Positions 8,978 through 18,207 of a stretch of 64,000 bases of DNA are shown here, piece after piece. The stretch is taken from contig CAMKFK010000003.1 in the NCBI GenBank assembly GCA_946411835.1, positions 1-64,000 on the forward strand. The letters are read 5' to 3'. How positions within the stretch are numbered: the first letter of the stretch is position 1; each line of letters starts with the position of its first letter. This DNA is from an uncultured Clostridia bacterium (GTDB taxonomy: Bacteria > Bacillota > Clostridia > Oscillospirales > Oscillospiraceae). Below the pieces are notes generated by a model that was given only the letters and a program-made list of their open reading frames with translations, did not search any database and was not told where the DNA came from. The position numbers and the translations under genes are program-made.

Positions 8978-10720
8978 ATGAAGAGACTGATCGCCTGCCT
9001 GCTGACCGTCGCCGTGCTTTGCGCGGCGGCGACCGGCTGCGTAAAGAAGGAGACCCCGACGGAGCAGCCGCCGGAGGAAGTGGAGAACTACGCCACCGGC
9101 GACGCTTCGCTGGACGATCCGCGCAATCAGGACGGCATCGGCGCGGACGAGCTGCTGGTCGTCAGCTTCGGCACCAGCTTCAACGACAGCCGCCGGGAGA
9201 CCATCGGCGCCATTGAGAACGCGCTGGCGGAGGCGTTCCCGGACTGGAGCGTCCGCCGCGCGTTCACGAGCCAGATCATCATTGACCACGTCAAATCCCG
9301 TGACGGCAAGACCATTGACAACGTGGGGGAGGCGCTCGACCGCGCGGTCGCCAACGGCGTCAAGCGACTCGTTGTCCAGCCGACGCACCTGATGGACGGC
9401 TTCGAGTACAACGACCTTGTGGATGAGCTGGCGAGGTATGCCGACAGCTTTGACCATGTCGCCGTCGGCGAACCGCTGCTGACCTCGGACGGGGACTTCC
9501 ACGCGGTCGCCGCCGCGATTGCGGATGCGACGAAGCAGTATGACGACGGCGAGACCGCCATCGTGTTCATGGGGCACGGCACCGAGGCGGCGTCCAACGG
9601 CGTCTACGAAAAGATGCAGAGCGTTCTGGACGCGAAGGGGCTGGCGCATTACTATATCGGCACGGTCGAGGCGGAGCCTTCGCTGGACGATGTGCTGGCG
9701 GCGGTGAAAGCGGGCGGATACAGGCGCGTCGTGCTGCGCCCGCTGATGGTCGTCGCGGGCGACCACGCCAACAACGACATGGCGGGCGAGGACGAGGATT
9801 CGTGGAAGTCCGCCTTCGAGGCGGCGGGCTATGAGGTCGCGTGCGTGCTCGAGGGTCTGGGCGGCGTCGAGGCGATCCGCCAGCTCTACGCCGCCCATGC
9901 GAGAGCGGCGATGATCTCGCTGAACGAGACCTCCAGGGTCGCGGACGCGGCGCAGACCACGGAGCGCCAAAGCGTCGGCTCGGAGGGTATGACGCCCGTG
10001 TTCGCCGCCGCGCTCCGGGACGGCGTGTACAACATCAAGGTGGACAGCAGCTCGTCCATGTTCAAGGTGGCGGACTGCGAGCTGACCGTCGGCGGCGACG
10101 CGATGATCGCAAAGCTCATCATGAGCAGCGACAGCTACGGTTACCTGTACCCCGGCACGGCGGAGCAGGCGGCGGACGAGCCGTTCAAGGAGGGCGCATA
10201 CCTTGCGCCCGCAATCGAAAACGGCGTCGGCACGTTTGTCTTCCCGGTCGCGGCGCTCGATCAGGAGACCAGCTGCGCGGCGTGGAGCCGCAGCAAGGAG
10301 CTGTGGTACGACCGCACGCTGGTCTTCCGCTCCGACTCCCTGCCGCTGGACGCGTTTGCCGACGGCGCGGTCACGACGGCGGGAGTGCTCGGGCTGGCAG
10401 ACGGCCCCTACGTCTGCGACGTGACGCTCGGCGGCGGCTCCGGCAAGGCAAGCGTGCATTCCCCGGCGTTTCTGACGGTCAGGGACGGCGCGGTGACGGC
10501 GCGGATCACCTGGAGCAGCGCGAACTACGACTATATGATCGTGGACGGCGACCGTTATGACGCGGAAACCGTCGACGGATACTCGACGTTCACAATCCCC
10601 GTCGCGGCGTTTGACCGCCCGCTGGCGGTGGTCGCGGACACCACCGCCATGAGCCGACCGCATGAAATCGACTACACGCTGACCTTTGACTCCGCGACGC
10701 TCAAGAGCGAGCAATGGTGA
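8978..10720 (+). CDS. cbiK: Predicted lipoprotein CbiK-type sirohydrochlorin cobaltochelatase with two C-terminal tandem beta-type domains
   Basis: Lipobox ATGC at end of signal peptide; ELLVVSFGTSFNDSRRETIGAIE, VFMGHGTEAASNGVYEKMQ, MVVAGDHANNDMAG; C-terminal ~230 aa repeats a DGxY...FPVAA/IPVAA...LTFDS pattern. Confidence 0.85.
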   Translation: MKRLIACLLTVAVLCAAATGCVKKETPTEQPPEEVENYATGDASLDDPRNQDGIGADELLVVSFGTSFNDSRRETIGAIENALAEAFPDWSVRRAFTSQIIIDHVKSRDGKTIDNVGEALDRAVANGVKRLVVQPTHLMDGFEYNDLVDELARYADSFDHVAVGEPLLTSDGDFHAVAAAIADATKQYDDGETAIVFMGHGTEAASNGVYEKMQSVLDAKGLAHYYIGTVEAEPSLDDVLAAVKAGGYRRVVLRPLMVVAGDHANNDMAGEDEDSWKSAFEAAGYEVACVLEGLGGVEAIRQLYAAHARAAMISLNETSRVADAAQTTERQSVGSEGMTPVFAAALRDGVYNIKVDSSSSMFKVADCELTVGGDAMIAKLIMSSDSYGYLYPGTAEQAADEPFKEGAYLAPAIENGVGTFVFPVAALDQETSCAAWSRSKELWYDRTLVFRSDSLPLDAFADGAVTTAGVLGLADGPYVCDVTLGGGSGKASVHSPAFLTVRDGAVTARITWSSANYDYMIVDGDRYDAETVDGYSTFTIPVAAFDRPLAVVADTTAMSRPHEIDYTLTFDSATLKSEQW

Positions 10721-11823
10721 GGCGGCTTCTCACTGTACTGCTGGCGGCGCTGCTGCTGACGTCCTGCTCCGCAGGGGAGCGGCCGCCGGACGGGGCCGGG
10801 CCCGTCAACCGGATGCCCCTGCGCTATGCCGACCGGTTCGCCGTGGACTACGACGCCGAGGGGCGTGCCCTCGTGACGATCGGCGACGACCGCTTTCTCG
10901 TCCTCCCGGAGGGCGCGCCGGAGCGCGAGGAGCCGGGCGCGGCGGTGCTGCGTTTGCCGCTGCGCACGGTCTACTGCGCGACCTCGTCGGCGATGGACCT
11001 CATCGCGCGGCTGGACGCGCTGGATACGGTGCGCCTGACGGGCACGAAGCGGGAGAGTTGGACGCTCCCGGAGGTGGCGCGGGCGATGGACGAGGGCGCG
11101 CTCCGCTACGCGGGCAAGTACAGCGCGCCGGACTACGAGCTGCTGCTTGCGGAGGGCGCGGCGCTCGCCATCGAGAACACGATGATCTATCACAGCCCGG
11201 AGACGAAGGAACAGCTCGAGGAGCTGGGCATCCCCGTGCTGGTGGAGCGTTCGAGCTACGAAAGCCATCCGCTCGGGCGGCTGGAGTGGATCAAGCTCTA
11301 CGGGCTGCTCACCGGCAAGACGGCGGAGGCAGAGGCGTTTTTTGATGAGCAGTCGGCGCTGGCGGAGGCCATCTTTGCGCGGGAGAGCACCGGCAAAACG
11401 GCGGCGTTCTTCTTCCTCACCGCCAACGGCGGCGTGAACGTGCGCTGCCCGGAGGATTACGTCGCCAAAATGATCGAGCTGGCGGGCGGCGTCTACGCGC
11501 TCGCGGACCTGGAGATCGGGGACGCGGGCGCGCGCGCGACGATGAACCTGCAGATGGAGCGCTTCTACGCCGACGCGCGGGACGCGGACGTGTTGTTCTA
11601 CAACGCCGCCATCGACGGCGGCGTGGACACAGTGGCGCAGCTGCTGGAGAAAGGCGAGTGGCTCGCCGATTTCCGCGCGGTGCAAAGCGGAAACGTCTGG
11701 TGTACGGAGGCGGACCTGTTCCAGCGGACCTCCGGCATCGCCGCGATGATCGACGAGCTGCACCGGATTTTCAGCGGCACGGCGGACGACGCCGCGCTGC
11801 AATACTTCCGCAGATTGAAATGA
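10714..11823 (+). CDS. btuF: Corrinoid/iron-complex ABC transporter substrate-binding lipoprotein
   Basis: Lipobox LLTSC; periplasmic-binding fold; gene order with FecCD permease and ATPase. Confidence 0.82.
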   Translation: MVRRLLTVLLAALLLTSCSAGERPPDGAGPVNRMPLRYADRFAVDYDAEGRALVTIGDDRFLVLPEGAPEREEPGAAVLRLPLRTVYCATSSAMDLIARLDALDTVRLTGTKRESWTLPEVARAMDEGALRYAGKYSAPDYELLLAEGAALAIENTMIYHSPETKEQLEELGIPVLVERSSYESHPLGRLEWIKLYGLLTGKTAEAEAFFDEQSALAEAIFARESTGKTAAFFFLTANGGVNVRCPEDYVAKMIELAGGVYALADLEIGDAGARATMNLQMERFYADARDADVLFYNAAIDGGVDTVAQLLEKGEWLADFRAVQSGNVWCTEADLFQRTSGIAAMIDELHRIFSGTADDAALQYFRRLK

Positions 11824-11833
11824 GGGGAAACAG

Positions 11834-12844
11834 ATGGAAGGCAGGAAAAGGCGCTGTGCGTGGGCGTTCGCGCTGCTGCTGGCGCTGCTGCTGGCGCTGC
11901 TGGCGGCGAACCTGAGCATCGGCAGCGTGCGCGTCGGCGCGGACGAGCTGCGCGACGCGCTGCGCGCGCGGGGCGCGGTCGAGACGCTGGGGCGCGTCGT
12001 CTGGACGCTGCGCCTGCCGCGCCTGCTGGCGGCGGCGCTGCTGGGCGGCGCGCTGGCGGTGTCGGGCTTCCTGCTGCAAACCTTCTTCGCAAACCCCATC
12101 GCGGGGCCGTTTGTGCTGGGCATCTCCTCCGGCGCAAAGCTGACCGTCGCGCTGATGCTGATTGCCGCGCTCGCCTGCGGGCGGACGCCGGGCTCGGCGG
12201 CGATGATCGGCGCGGCGTTCTGCGGCTCGATGCTCGCCATGGGCTTCATCCTGCTCGTCTCCGCGCGCGTGAGGAATCTGTCGCTGCTCGTGGTGTGCGG
12301 CGTGATGGTCGGCTACATCTGCAACGCGGTGACGGAGCTTGTCGTCACCTTTGCCGACGACGCCAACATCGTAAATCTGCACAACTGGTCGATGGGCAGC
12401 TTCTCCGGCGTCCGCTGGTCGAACGTGCGCGTCATCGCGTGGGTGACGCTCGCGGGCACGGCGCTGAGCTTTCTGCTCTCCAAGCCCATGAGCGCCTATC
12501 AGCTCGGCGAGGGCTACGCGCAGAACATGGGCGTGAACCTGCGGCGCTTCCGGCTGGAGCTGATCCTGCTGTCCAGCGTGCTCTCCGCCTGCGTGACGGC
12601 GTTTGCCGGTCCGATCTCCTTTGTCGGCGTGGCGGCGCCGCACCTGATGAAGAGCCTGTTCCGCACCGCAAAGCCCATCGTGATGATCCCGGCGTGCTTT
12701 CTCGGCGGCGCGGCGTTCTGCCTCCTGTGCGACCTGCTCGCGCGCACGCTCTTCGCGCCGACGGAGTTGAGCATCAGCTCTGTGACGGCGGTGTTCGGCG
12801 CGCCGATCGTCATCTGGATGCTGCTGAAACGGAAGGCGGCGTGA
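11834..12844 (+). CDS. btuC: FecCD/BtuC-family ABC permease
   Basis: RLPRLLAAALLGGALAVSGFLLQTFFANPIAGPFVLGISSGAKL; CGVMVGYICNAV. Confidence 0.93.
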   Translation: MEGRKRRCAWAFALLLALLLALLAANLSIGSVRVGADELRDALRARGAVETLGRVVWTLRLPRLLAAALLGGALAVSGFLLQTFFANPIAGPFVLGISSGAKLTVALMLIAALACGRTPGSAAMIGAAFCGSMLAMGFILLVSARVRNLSLLVVCGVMVGYICNAVTELVVTFADDANIVNLHNWSMGSFSGVRWSNVRVIAWVTLAGTALSFLLSKPMSAYQLGEGYAQNMGVNLRRFRLELILLSSVLSACVTAFAGPISFVGVAAPHLMKSLFRTAKPIVMIPACFLGGAAFCLLCDLLARTLFAPTELSISSVTAVFGAPIVIWMLLKRKAA

Positions 12845-12848
12845 GCGC

Positions 12849-13874
12849 GTGGACGACATAATTCTTCACACAAAGGACCTCGCGGTCGGCTACGGCGGAC
12901 AAGCCGTCCTCCGCGACGTGACGTTTTCGGTCCGGCGGGGCGAGATCATGACGCTCATCGGACCGAACGGCGCGGGCAAATCGACGATTCTCAAGACCCT
13001 CGCGCGGCAGCTTTCGCCGGTGGCGGGCTGCGTGTACCTCGGCGGAGAAGACCTCGCGCCGATGCACGGAAACGCGCTCGCCCGCCAGCTCGCCATCGTT
13101 ACGACGGAGCGACCGCGCGCGGAGCTGATGACCTGCGCCGACGTGGTGGCGACGGGGCGCTATCCCTACACGGGGCGGCTCGGCGTCCTCTCGCCTGCGG
13201 ACCGGGACGCTGTGGCGGACGTGATGGCGCTCGTTCATGTGACGGAGCTGTCCGGGCGTGACTTCTCCCGCGTCAGCGACGGGCAGCGCCAGCGCGTTAT
13301 GCTCGCGCGCGCCGTCTGTCAGGAGCCGGACGTGCTGCTGCTCGACGAGCCGACGTCGTTTCTCGACGTGCGTTATCGGGTGGATTTCCTCACGACGCTC
13401 CGCGCGCTCGCGCGCGAAAAGCGCATTGCGGTCGTGATGAGCCTGCACGAGCTGGACTGCGCCGAGCGCATCTCCGACACGGTGCTCTGCGTCCGCGCGG
13501 GCGCGGTGGACCGCGTCGGCAGGCCGGAGGAGGTCTTCACCGGGGATTATATCGAAGCGCTCTACGGCATGGAGCCGGGCAGCTACCGCGCCTTTTTCGG
13601 CGGCGCGGGGGACCGGCGCTTTTTCCAGAACCGCGCTTGCGAGAGCTTTCCCTGTCACGGCGGCGTGGACGAGGCGGATTTCAACTGTCTGTTCTGCTTC
13701 TGCCCGCTCTACGCGCTCGGCGAGCGCTGCGGCGGGAGCTTTCACTACACGGAAAAGGGCGTCAAAAGCTGCGTGGACTGCGCGTTTCCGCACCGGAGGG
13801 AAAACTACGAGAGGGTTCTGGCACGCTGGCCGGAGCTTTCGGCGCTTGCGAAGGGGAAGGACCATGGCGTTTGA
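12849..13874 (+). CDS. btuD: ABC transporter ATPase (BtuD/FecE type) fused to cysteine-rich small domain
   Basis: GPNGAGKSTILKTL, RVSDGQRQRVMLARAVCQEPDVLLLDEPTSFLD; C-terminal CESFPCHGG...FNCLFCFCPLY...CGGSF...KSCVDCAFPH. Confidence 0.93.
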   Translation: MDDIILHTKDLAVGYGGQAVLRDVTFSVRRGEIMTLIGPNGAGKSTILKTLARQLSPVAGCVYLGGEDLAPMHGNALARQLAIVTTERPRAELMTCADVVATGRYPYTGRLGVLSPADRDAVADVMALVHVTELSGRDFSRVSDGQRQRVMLARAVCQEPDVLLLDEPTSFLDVRYRVDFLTTLRALAREKRIAVVMSLHELDCAERISDTVLCVRAGAVDRVGRPEEVFTGDYIEALYGMEPGSYRAFFGGAGDRRFFQNRACESFPCHGGVDEADFNCLFCFCPLYALGERCGGSFHYTEKGVKSCVDCAFPHRRENYERVLARWPELSALAKGKDHGV

Positions 13875-14997
13875 GCACTACATCCGCAGCGGCACGCGGC
13901 GGCTGCGCTGCGGCTACACCACCGGCGCCTGCGCCGCGTTGGCGGCGGCGGGGGCGGCGCGGCTGCTGCTTACGGGGGAGACGCCGGAGCGCCTGCGCCT
14001 TGTCACGCCGAAGGGCTGGATGGTGGAGGTCGCTCCGGCGGACTGCACGCTCTGCGGCGGCGAGGCGCGCTGCGCGGTCAGAAAGGACGCGGGCGACGAT
14101 CCCGATGTGACGGACGGCTGCCTCGTCTGCGCCGCCGTGCGGAAGACCGCGCGCGGCGTCAGTATCGACGGTGGCGAGGGCGTGGGGCGGGTGACGAAGC
14201 CCGGGCTCGATCAGCCGGTCGGCGCGGCGGCGATCAACACCGTGCCGCGAGGCATGATCGCCGCCGCCGTGGAGGAGGTCTGCGCGGCAGCGGGCTACGG
14301 CGGCGGGTTGTCCGTGGTGATCTCCGTGCCGGGAGGCGCGGCGCTGGCGGAGCGGACGTTCAACCCGAAGCTGGGCGTTGTGGGCGGCGTCTCCATCCTC
14401 GGCACGTCCGGCGTGGTGGAGCCGATGAGCGAGCGCGCGCTGATCGACAGCATCGGCGTCGCGCTCCGTCAGGCGGCGGCGTCCGGCGGAAAGCGCCTCA
14501 TTCTCACACCGGGCAATTACGGCGCGGACTACCTGCGCAAAACCGGGCTGGACAGGCGCGGCGTCCCGGTGGTCAGGTGCTCGAATTTCATCGGCGACGC
14601 GCTGGACGCCGCAGCGTCGGAGGGCTTTTCGGAGGTCCTGCTCGTGGGGCACATCGGCAAGCTCGTCAAGCTCGCGGGCGGCGTGATGAACACGCACTCC
14701 CGGCAGGCGGACTGCCGCGCGGAGCTGTTCACCGCGTATGCGGCGCTGTGCGGGGCGGACGCGGCGCTGTGCCGGGAGCTGATGGACGCGGCGACGGCGG
14801 ACGCCTGCCTTGCGCTGCTGGACGCGGCGGGACTGCGCAGCGCGGTGCTGCAAGGCCTGCTTGACGCGATCCAGCGGCGCCTGGACCGCCGCGCGGCGGG
14901 CGCGTTCCGCGTCGGCGCGGCGCTGTTTTCCAACGAATACGGCGACCTCGGCGCGACCGAGGAAGCGCGGAGATTTTTGGAGGAGTGGACGGAATAA
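13864..14997 (+). CDS. cbiD: Cobalt-precorrin-5B C1-methyltransferase
   Basis: RCGYTTGACAALAAA; GTSGVVEPMSERALIDSI; GNYGADYL. Confidence 0.95.
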   Translation: MAFEHYIRSGTRRLRCGYTTGACAALAAAGAARLLLTGETPERLRLVTPKGWMVEVAPADCTLCGGEARCAVRKDAGDDPDVTDGCLVCAAVRKTARGVSIDGGEGVGRVTKPGLDQPVGAAAINTVPRGMIAAAVEEVCAAAGYGGGLSVVISVPGGAALAERTFNPKLGVVGGVSILGTSGVVEPMSERALIDSIGVALRQAAASGGKRLILTPGNYGADYLRKTGLDRRGVPVVRCSNFIGDALDAAASEGFSEVLLVGHIGKLVKLAGGVMNTHSRQADCRAELFTAYAALCGADAALCRELMDAATADACLALLDAAGLRSAVLQGLLDAIQRRLDRRAAGAFRVGAALFSNEYGDLGATEEARRFLEEWTE

Positions 14998-14998
14998 G

Positions 14999-15754
14999 AT
15001 GGTGCATTTTGTCGGCGCGGGACCGGGCGCGCCCGATCTCATCACGGTGCGTGGCGCGGCGCTTCTACGGGAGGCGGACGTGGTGATCTACGCGGGCAGC
15101 CTGGTGAATCCGCAGCTGCTCAGCGACTGCAAGCCGGGCTGCGCGCTCCACAACAGCGCGGGGATGACGCTTCCCGAGGTGCTGGCGGTGATGGAGCGCG
15201 CGGAGGCGGCGGGGAAGACGACCGTGCGCCTGCACACGGGCGACCCCAGCCTGTACGGCGCGCTGCGCGAGCAGCTGGACGCGCTGGAGGAGAGGGGGAT
15301 CGCTTACGACGTGACGCCGGGGGTCAGCAGCCTGTTCGGCGCGGCGGCTGCGCTGAACGCGGAGCTCACGCTTCCCGGCGTCAGCCAGAGTCTCATCGTC
15401 ACGCGCCTCGCGGGACGCACGGACGTCCCGCAGGGCGAGGCGCTGCGCGATTTCGCGCGGCACGGCACGTCAATGGCGCTGTTCCTCTCCGCCGGGCTGC
15501 TGGAGCGGGTGCGGGAGGAGCTGCTAGCCGGCGGCTGCGCGCCGGACACGCCTGCGGCGCTCGTCTACAGGGCGACGTGGCCGGACGAGAAAACCGTGCG
15601 CTGCACGGTGGATACGCTGGCGGCGGCGGGCGCGGCAGCGGGTATCCGCAAGACCGCGCTCGTGCTCGTCGGCGGCTTTCTGGGTGCGCCCTACGAAAAG
15701 AGCAGGCTTTACGACCCGTCGTTCACGACGGGGTACAGAAGGGGCGGCGCATGA
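14999..15754 (+). CDS. cbiF: Cobalt-precorrin-4 C11-methyltransferase
   Basis: VHFVGAGPGAPDLITVRGAALLREADVVIYAGSLV; LHTGDPSLYGALREQ; VTPGVSSLFGAAAAL. Confidence 0.95.
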   Translation: MVHFVGAGPGAPDLITVRGAALLREADVVIYAGSLVNPQLLSDCKPGCALHNSAGMTLPEVLAVMERAEAAGKTTVRLHTGDPSLYGALREQLDALEERGIAYDVTPGVSSLFGAAAALNAELTLPGVSQSLIVTRLAGRTDVPQGEALRDFARHGTSMALFLSAGLLERVREELLAGGCAPDTPAALVYRATWPDEKTVRCTVDTLAAAGAAAGIRKTALVLVGGFLGAPYEKSRLYDPSFTTGYRRGGA

Positions 15755-16749
15755 GAGACGGGGACATCGCATACCTCGCGTTCACGGAGCGGGGGCGCGC
15801 GCTGGCGCGGACGCTCTCCGGCGCGCTGGGCGGCGAGGTGAGCTGCACGCGCGACGGGGTTTCGCTCCGCGAATGGACGGCGGAGGCGTTCGCCGCCCGC
15901 CGCGCGCTGGTCTATGTCGGCGCGGCGGGCATCGCGGTGCGCGCCGTTGCGCCGCTGCTCGTGAGCAAGGCGAGCGACCCCGCCGTGCTCGCCGTGGACG
16001 AGTGCGCACGCTTTGCCGTTCCGCTGGCGTCGGGGCATCTCGGCGGCGCGAACGAGCTGGCGCGGCAAATTGCGCGCGTCTGCGGCGCGACGGCGGTCGT
16101 CACCACCGCCACGGATGCGCGCGGCGTGTTCGCCGTGGACGAGTGGGCGCGCGCGCAGGGCATGGCGATTCCGGATGCAGCGCGGATCAGGTACGTCTCC
16201 GCCAGGCTGCTCGCGGGGGAGACGGTCACCGTCCGCTCTGCGCTCCCCATCGACGGCGCGCCGCCCGACGGCGTAACGCTGACGGAATCGGACGATGCCG
16301 ACGTGTGGGTGGACTGGCGCGCGCACGACGCGCTGACGCTGGCGCCGGGAATGCTGGTGCTGGGCGTCGGCTGCAAGCGCGGCACGGCGCGCGAGACGCT
16401 GGAGCGCCGCTTCGCGGCGCTGTGCGCGGAGACCGGCGCTTTGCCGGAGACGATCCATGCCGCCGCGACCATTGACCGCAAGCGCGGCGAGGCGGGGCTT
16501 TCGGCGTTCTGCGCCGCGCACGGCTGGGCGCTGAGCTATGACACGGCGAACGCGCTCGCGTCTGCGGAGGGGGACTTTTCCGCTTCGGCGTTCGTGGCGC
16601 AAACGACGGGTGTGGACAACGTCTGCGAGCGCGCGGCGGCGCTGCGCGCGGGCGGCGAGTTGGTCGTAAGGAAATACGCGGGCGAGGGCGTGACCCTCGC
16701 GCTGGCGAAGCGGAGGCTTCGTCTGGATTGGAGGCAGAGCCATGGCTAA
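15751..16749 (+). CDS. cbiG: Cobalt-precorrin-5A hydrolase
   Basis: VYVGAAGIAVRAVAPLLVSKASDPAVLAVDE; SGHLGGANELAR; GVGCKRGT; TTGVDNVCERAA. Confidence 0.94.
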   Translation: MRDGDIAYLAFTERGRALARTLSGALGGEVSCTRDGVSLREWTAEAFAARRALVYVGAAGIAVRAVAPLLVSKASDPAVLAVDECARFAVPLASGHLGGANELARQIARVCGATAVVTTATDARGVFAVDEWARAQGMAIPDAARIRYVSARLLAGETVTVRSALPIDGAPPDGVTLTESDDADVWVDWRAHDALTLAPGMLVLGVGCKRGTARETLERRFAALCAETGALPETIHAAATIDRKRGEAGLSAFCAAHGWALSYDTANALASAEGDFSASAFVAQTTGVDNVCERAAALRAGGELVVRKYAGEGVTLALAKRRLRLDWRQSHG

Positions 16750-17470
16750 GCTGTACGTTGTCGGCGTCGGGCCGGGGGACGCGAAGCGCATGACCGCCGA
16801 GGCGCGCGCGGCACTGGACGCGGCGGATGTGCTCTGCGGGTATCGGACGTATCTGGAGCTTGTCGCGCCGCTGTACCCGGACAAGGCGGTCTTCTCCACA
16901 CCGATGAAGCGCGAGCTTGACCGCTGCCGCCGCGCGCTGGAGCTGGCGCGGGACGGGAAGACCGTCGCGCTCCTGTGCAGCGGCGATGCGGGGGTCTACG
17001 GCATGGCAAGCCCCGTGCTGGAGCTGCTGCCGGCGTACCCGGACGTCGAGACGGAGATTGTCGCGGGCGTGACGGCGGCGCTGTCGGGCGCGGCGGTGCT
17101 GGGCGCGCCGCTGGGAAACGATTTCTGCGTGATCTCGCTGTCCGACCTGCTCACGCCGTGGGCGGTCATTGAGAAGCGCCTGCGCTGCGCGGCGGAGGGG
17201 GACTTCGCCGTTGCGCTCTACAACCCATCGTCCCGGACGCGCGCGGAGCATCTGCGGCGGGCGTGCGACATTCTGCTTGAAACGTGCGACGGCACGACGA
17301 TGTGCGGCGTCGTACGCGGCGTCGGCCGCAGGGGACAGGAGGCGCGGCTGCTGACGCTCGCGGCGCTCCGCGACACGCGGGTCGATATGCTCACGACGGT
17401 TTTCGTCGGCTCGTCGCAGACGAGGGAGATCGGCGGGCGCCTGGTGACGCCGAGGGGGTATCGGACATGA
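16742..17470 (+). CDS. cbiH: Precorrin-3B/cobalt-factor III C17-methyltransferase
   Basis: LYVVGVGPGDAKRMTAEARAALDAADVLCGYRTY; LLCSGDAGVYGMASPVLEL; ALYNPSSRTR. Confidence 0.95.
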   Translation: MAKLYVVGVGPGDAKRMTAEARAALDAADVLCGYRTYLELVAPLYPDKAVFSTPMKRELDRCRRALELARDGKTVALLCSGDAGVYGMASPVLELLPAYPDVETEIVAGVTAALSGAAVLGAPLGNDFCVISLSDLLTPWAVIEKRLRCAAEGDFAVALYNPSSRTRAEHLRRACDILLETCDGTTMCGVVRGVGRRGQEARLLTLAALRDTRVDMLTTVFVGSSQTREIGGRLVTPRGYRT

Positions 17471-18207
17471 GGATCGTCGTTTTCGGCGGCACGACGGAGG
17501 GGCGGCTGTTGTCCTGCCGCCTTGCCGCGCGCGGCGCGGCGGTGACGGTCTGCGTGGCGACGGCATACGGCGCAGAGGAGCAGGGCGCGCACGACGGCGT
17601 TACGGTGCTGACGGGACGCAGGAACGCCGGAGAAATGGCGGCGCTGCTGCAAGGCACCGCCCTCTGTGTGGACGCGACCCACCCCTACGCCGTGGCGGCG
17701 TCGAGAAACATCCGCGCGGCGTGCGACGCGGCGCGCGTACCCTATCGCCGCCTGCTGCGCGGCGCGAGCGACACATCGGACGCGGTCACGGTCGCGGACG
17801 CGGCAGAGGCTGCGGCGTACCTCGCGCGGACGGAGGGGAATATCCTACTGACCACCGGCGCAAAGGAGCTGCCCGCGTTTGCCGCGCTCGATCCCGACCG
17901 TCTCTATCCGCGCGTGCTGCCCTCCCACGAGGGGCTGTACGCCTGCGAGGCGGCGGGCGTGCCGCACCGCAACGTCATCGCCATGCAGGGGCCGTTCTCC
18001 CGCGCGCTGAACGCCGCGACGATCCGGCAGTATCATATCGCGTATGTGGTGACGAAGGACGGCGGCGCGGCGGGCGGCTTTCCCGAAAAGGCGGCGGCGG
18101 CGCGCGAGACCGGCGCGCAGCTGATTGTCCTGCGCCGCCCGGCGGAGAACGGCGCGTGCCCGGAGGAAATCATCAAGGAATGCGAGGCGTATCTGTTATG
18201 CAGGTGA
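17467..18207 (+). CDS. cbiJ: Cobalt-precorrin-6A reductase
   Basis: RIVVFGGTTEGRLLS; CVDATHPYAVAASRNI; ILLTTGAKELPAF; VVTKDGGAAGGFPEK. Confidence 0.94.
   Translation: MRIVVFGGTTEGRLLSCRLAARGAAVTVCVATAYGAEEQGAHDGVTVLTGRRNAGEMAALLQGTALCVDATHPYAVAASRNIRAACDAARVPYRRLLRGASDTSDAVTVADAAEAAAYLARTEGNILLTTGAKELPAFAALDPDRLYPRVLPSHEGLYACEAAGVPHRNVIAMQGPFSRALNAATIRQYHIAYVVTKDGGAAGGFPEKAAAARETGAQLIVLRRPAENGACPEEIIKECEAYLLCR

Noticed and set aside
8786-10714. 642-aa minus-strand ORF
   Set aside because: Complete antisense overlap with the CbiK lipoprotein gene; low-complexity RRV/AVH composition.
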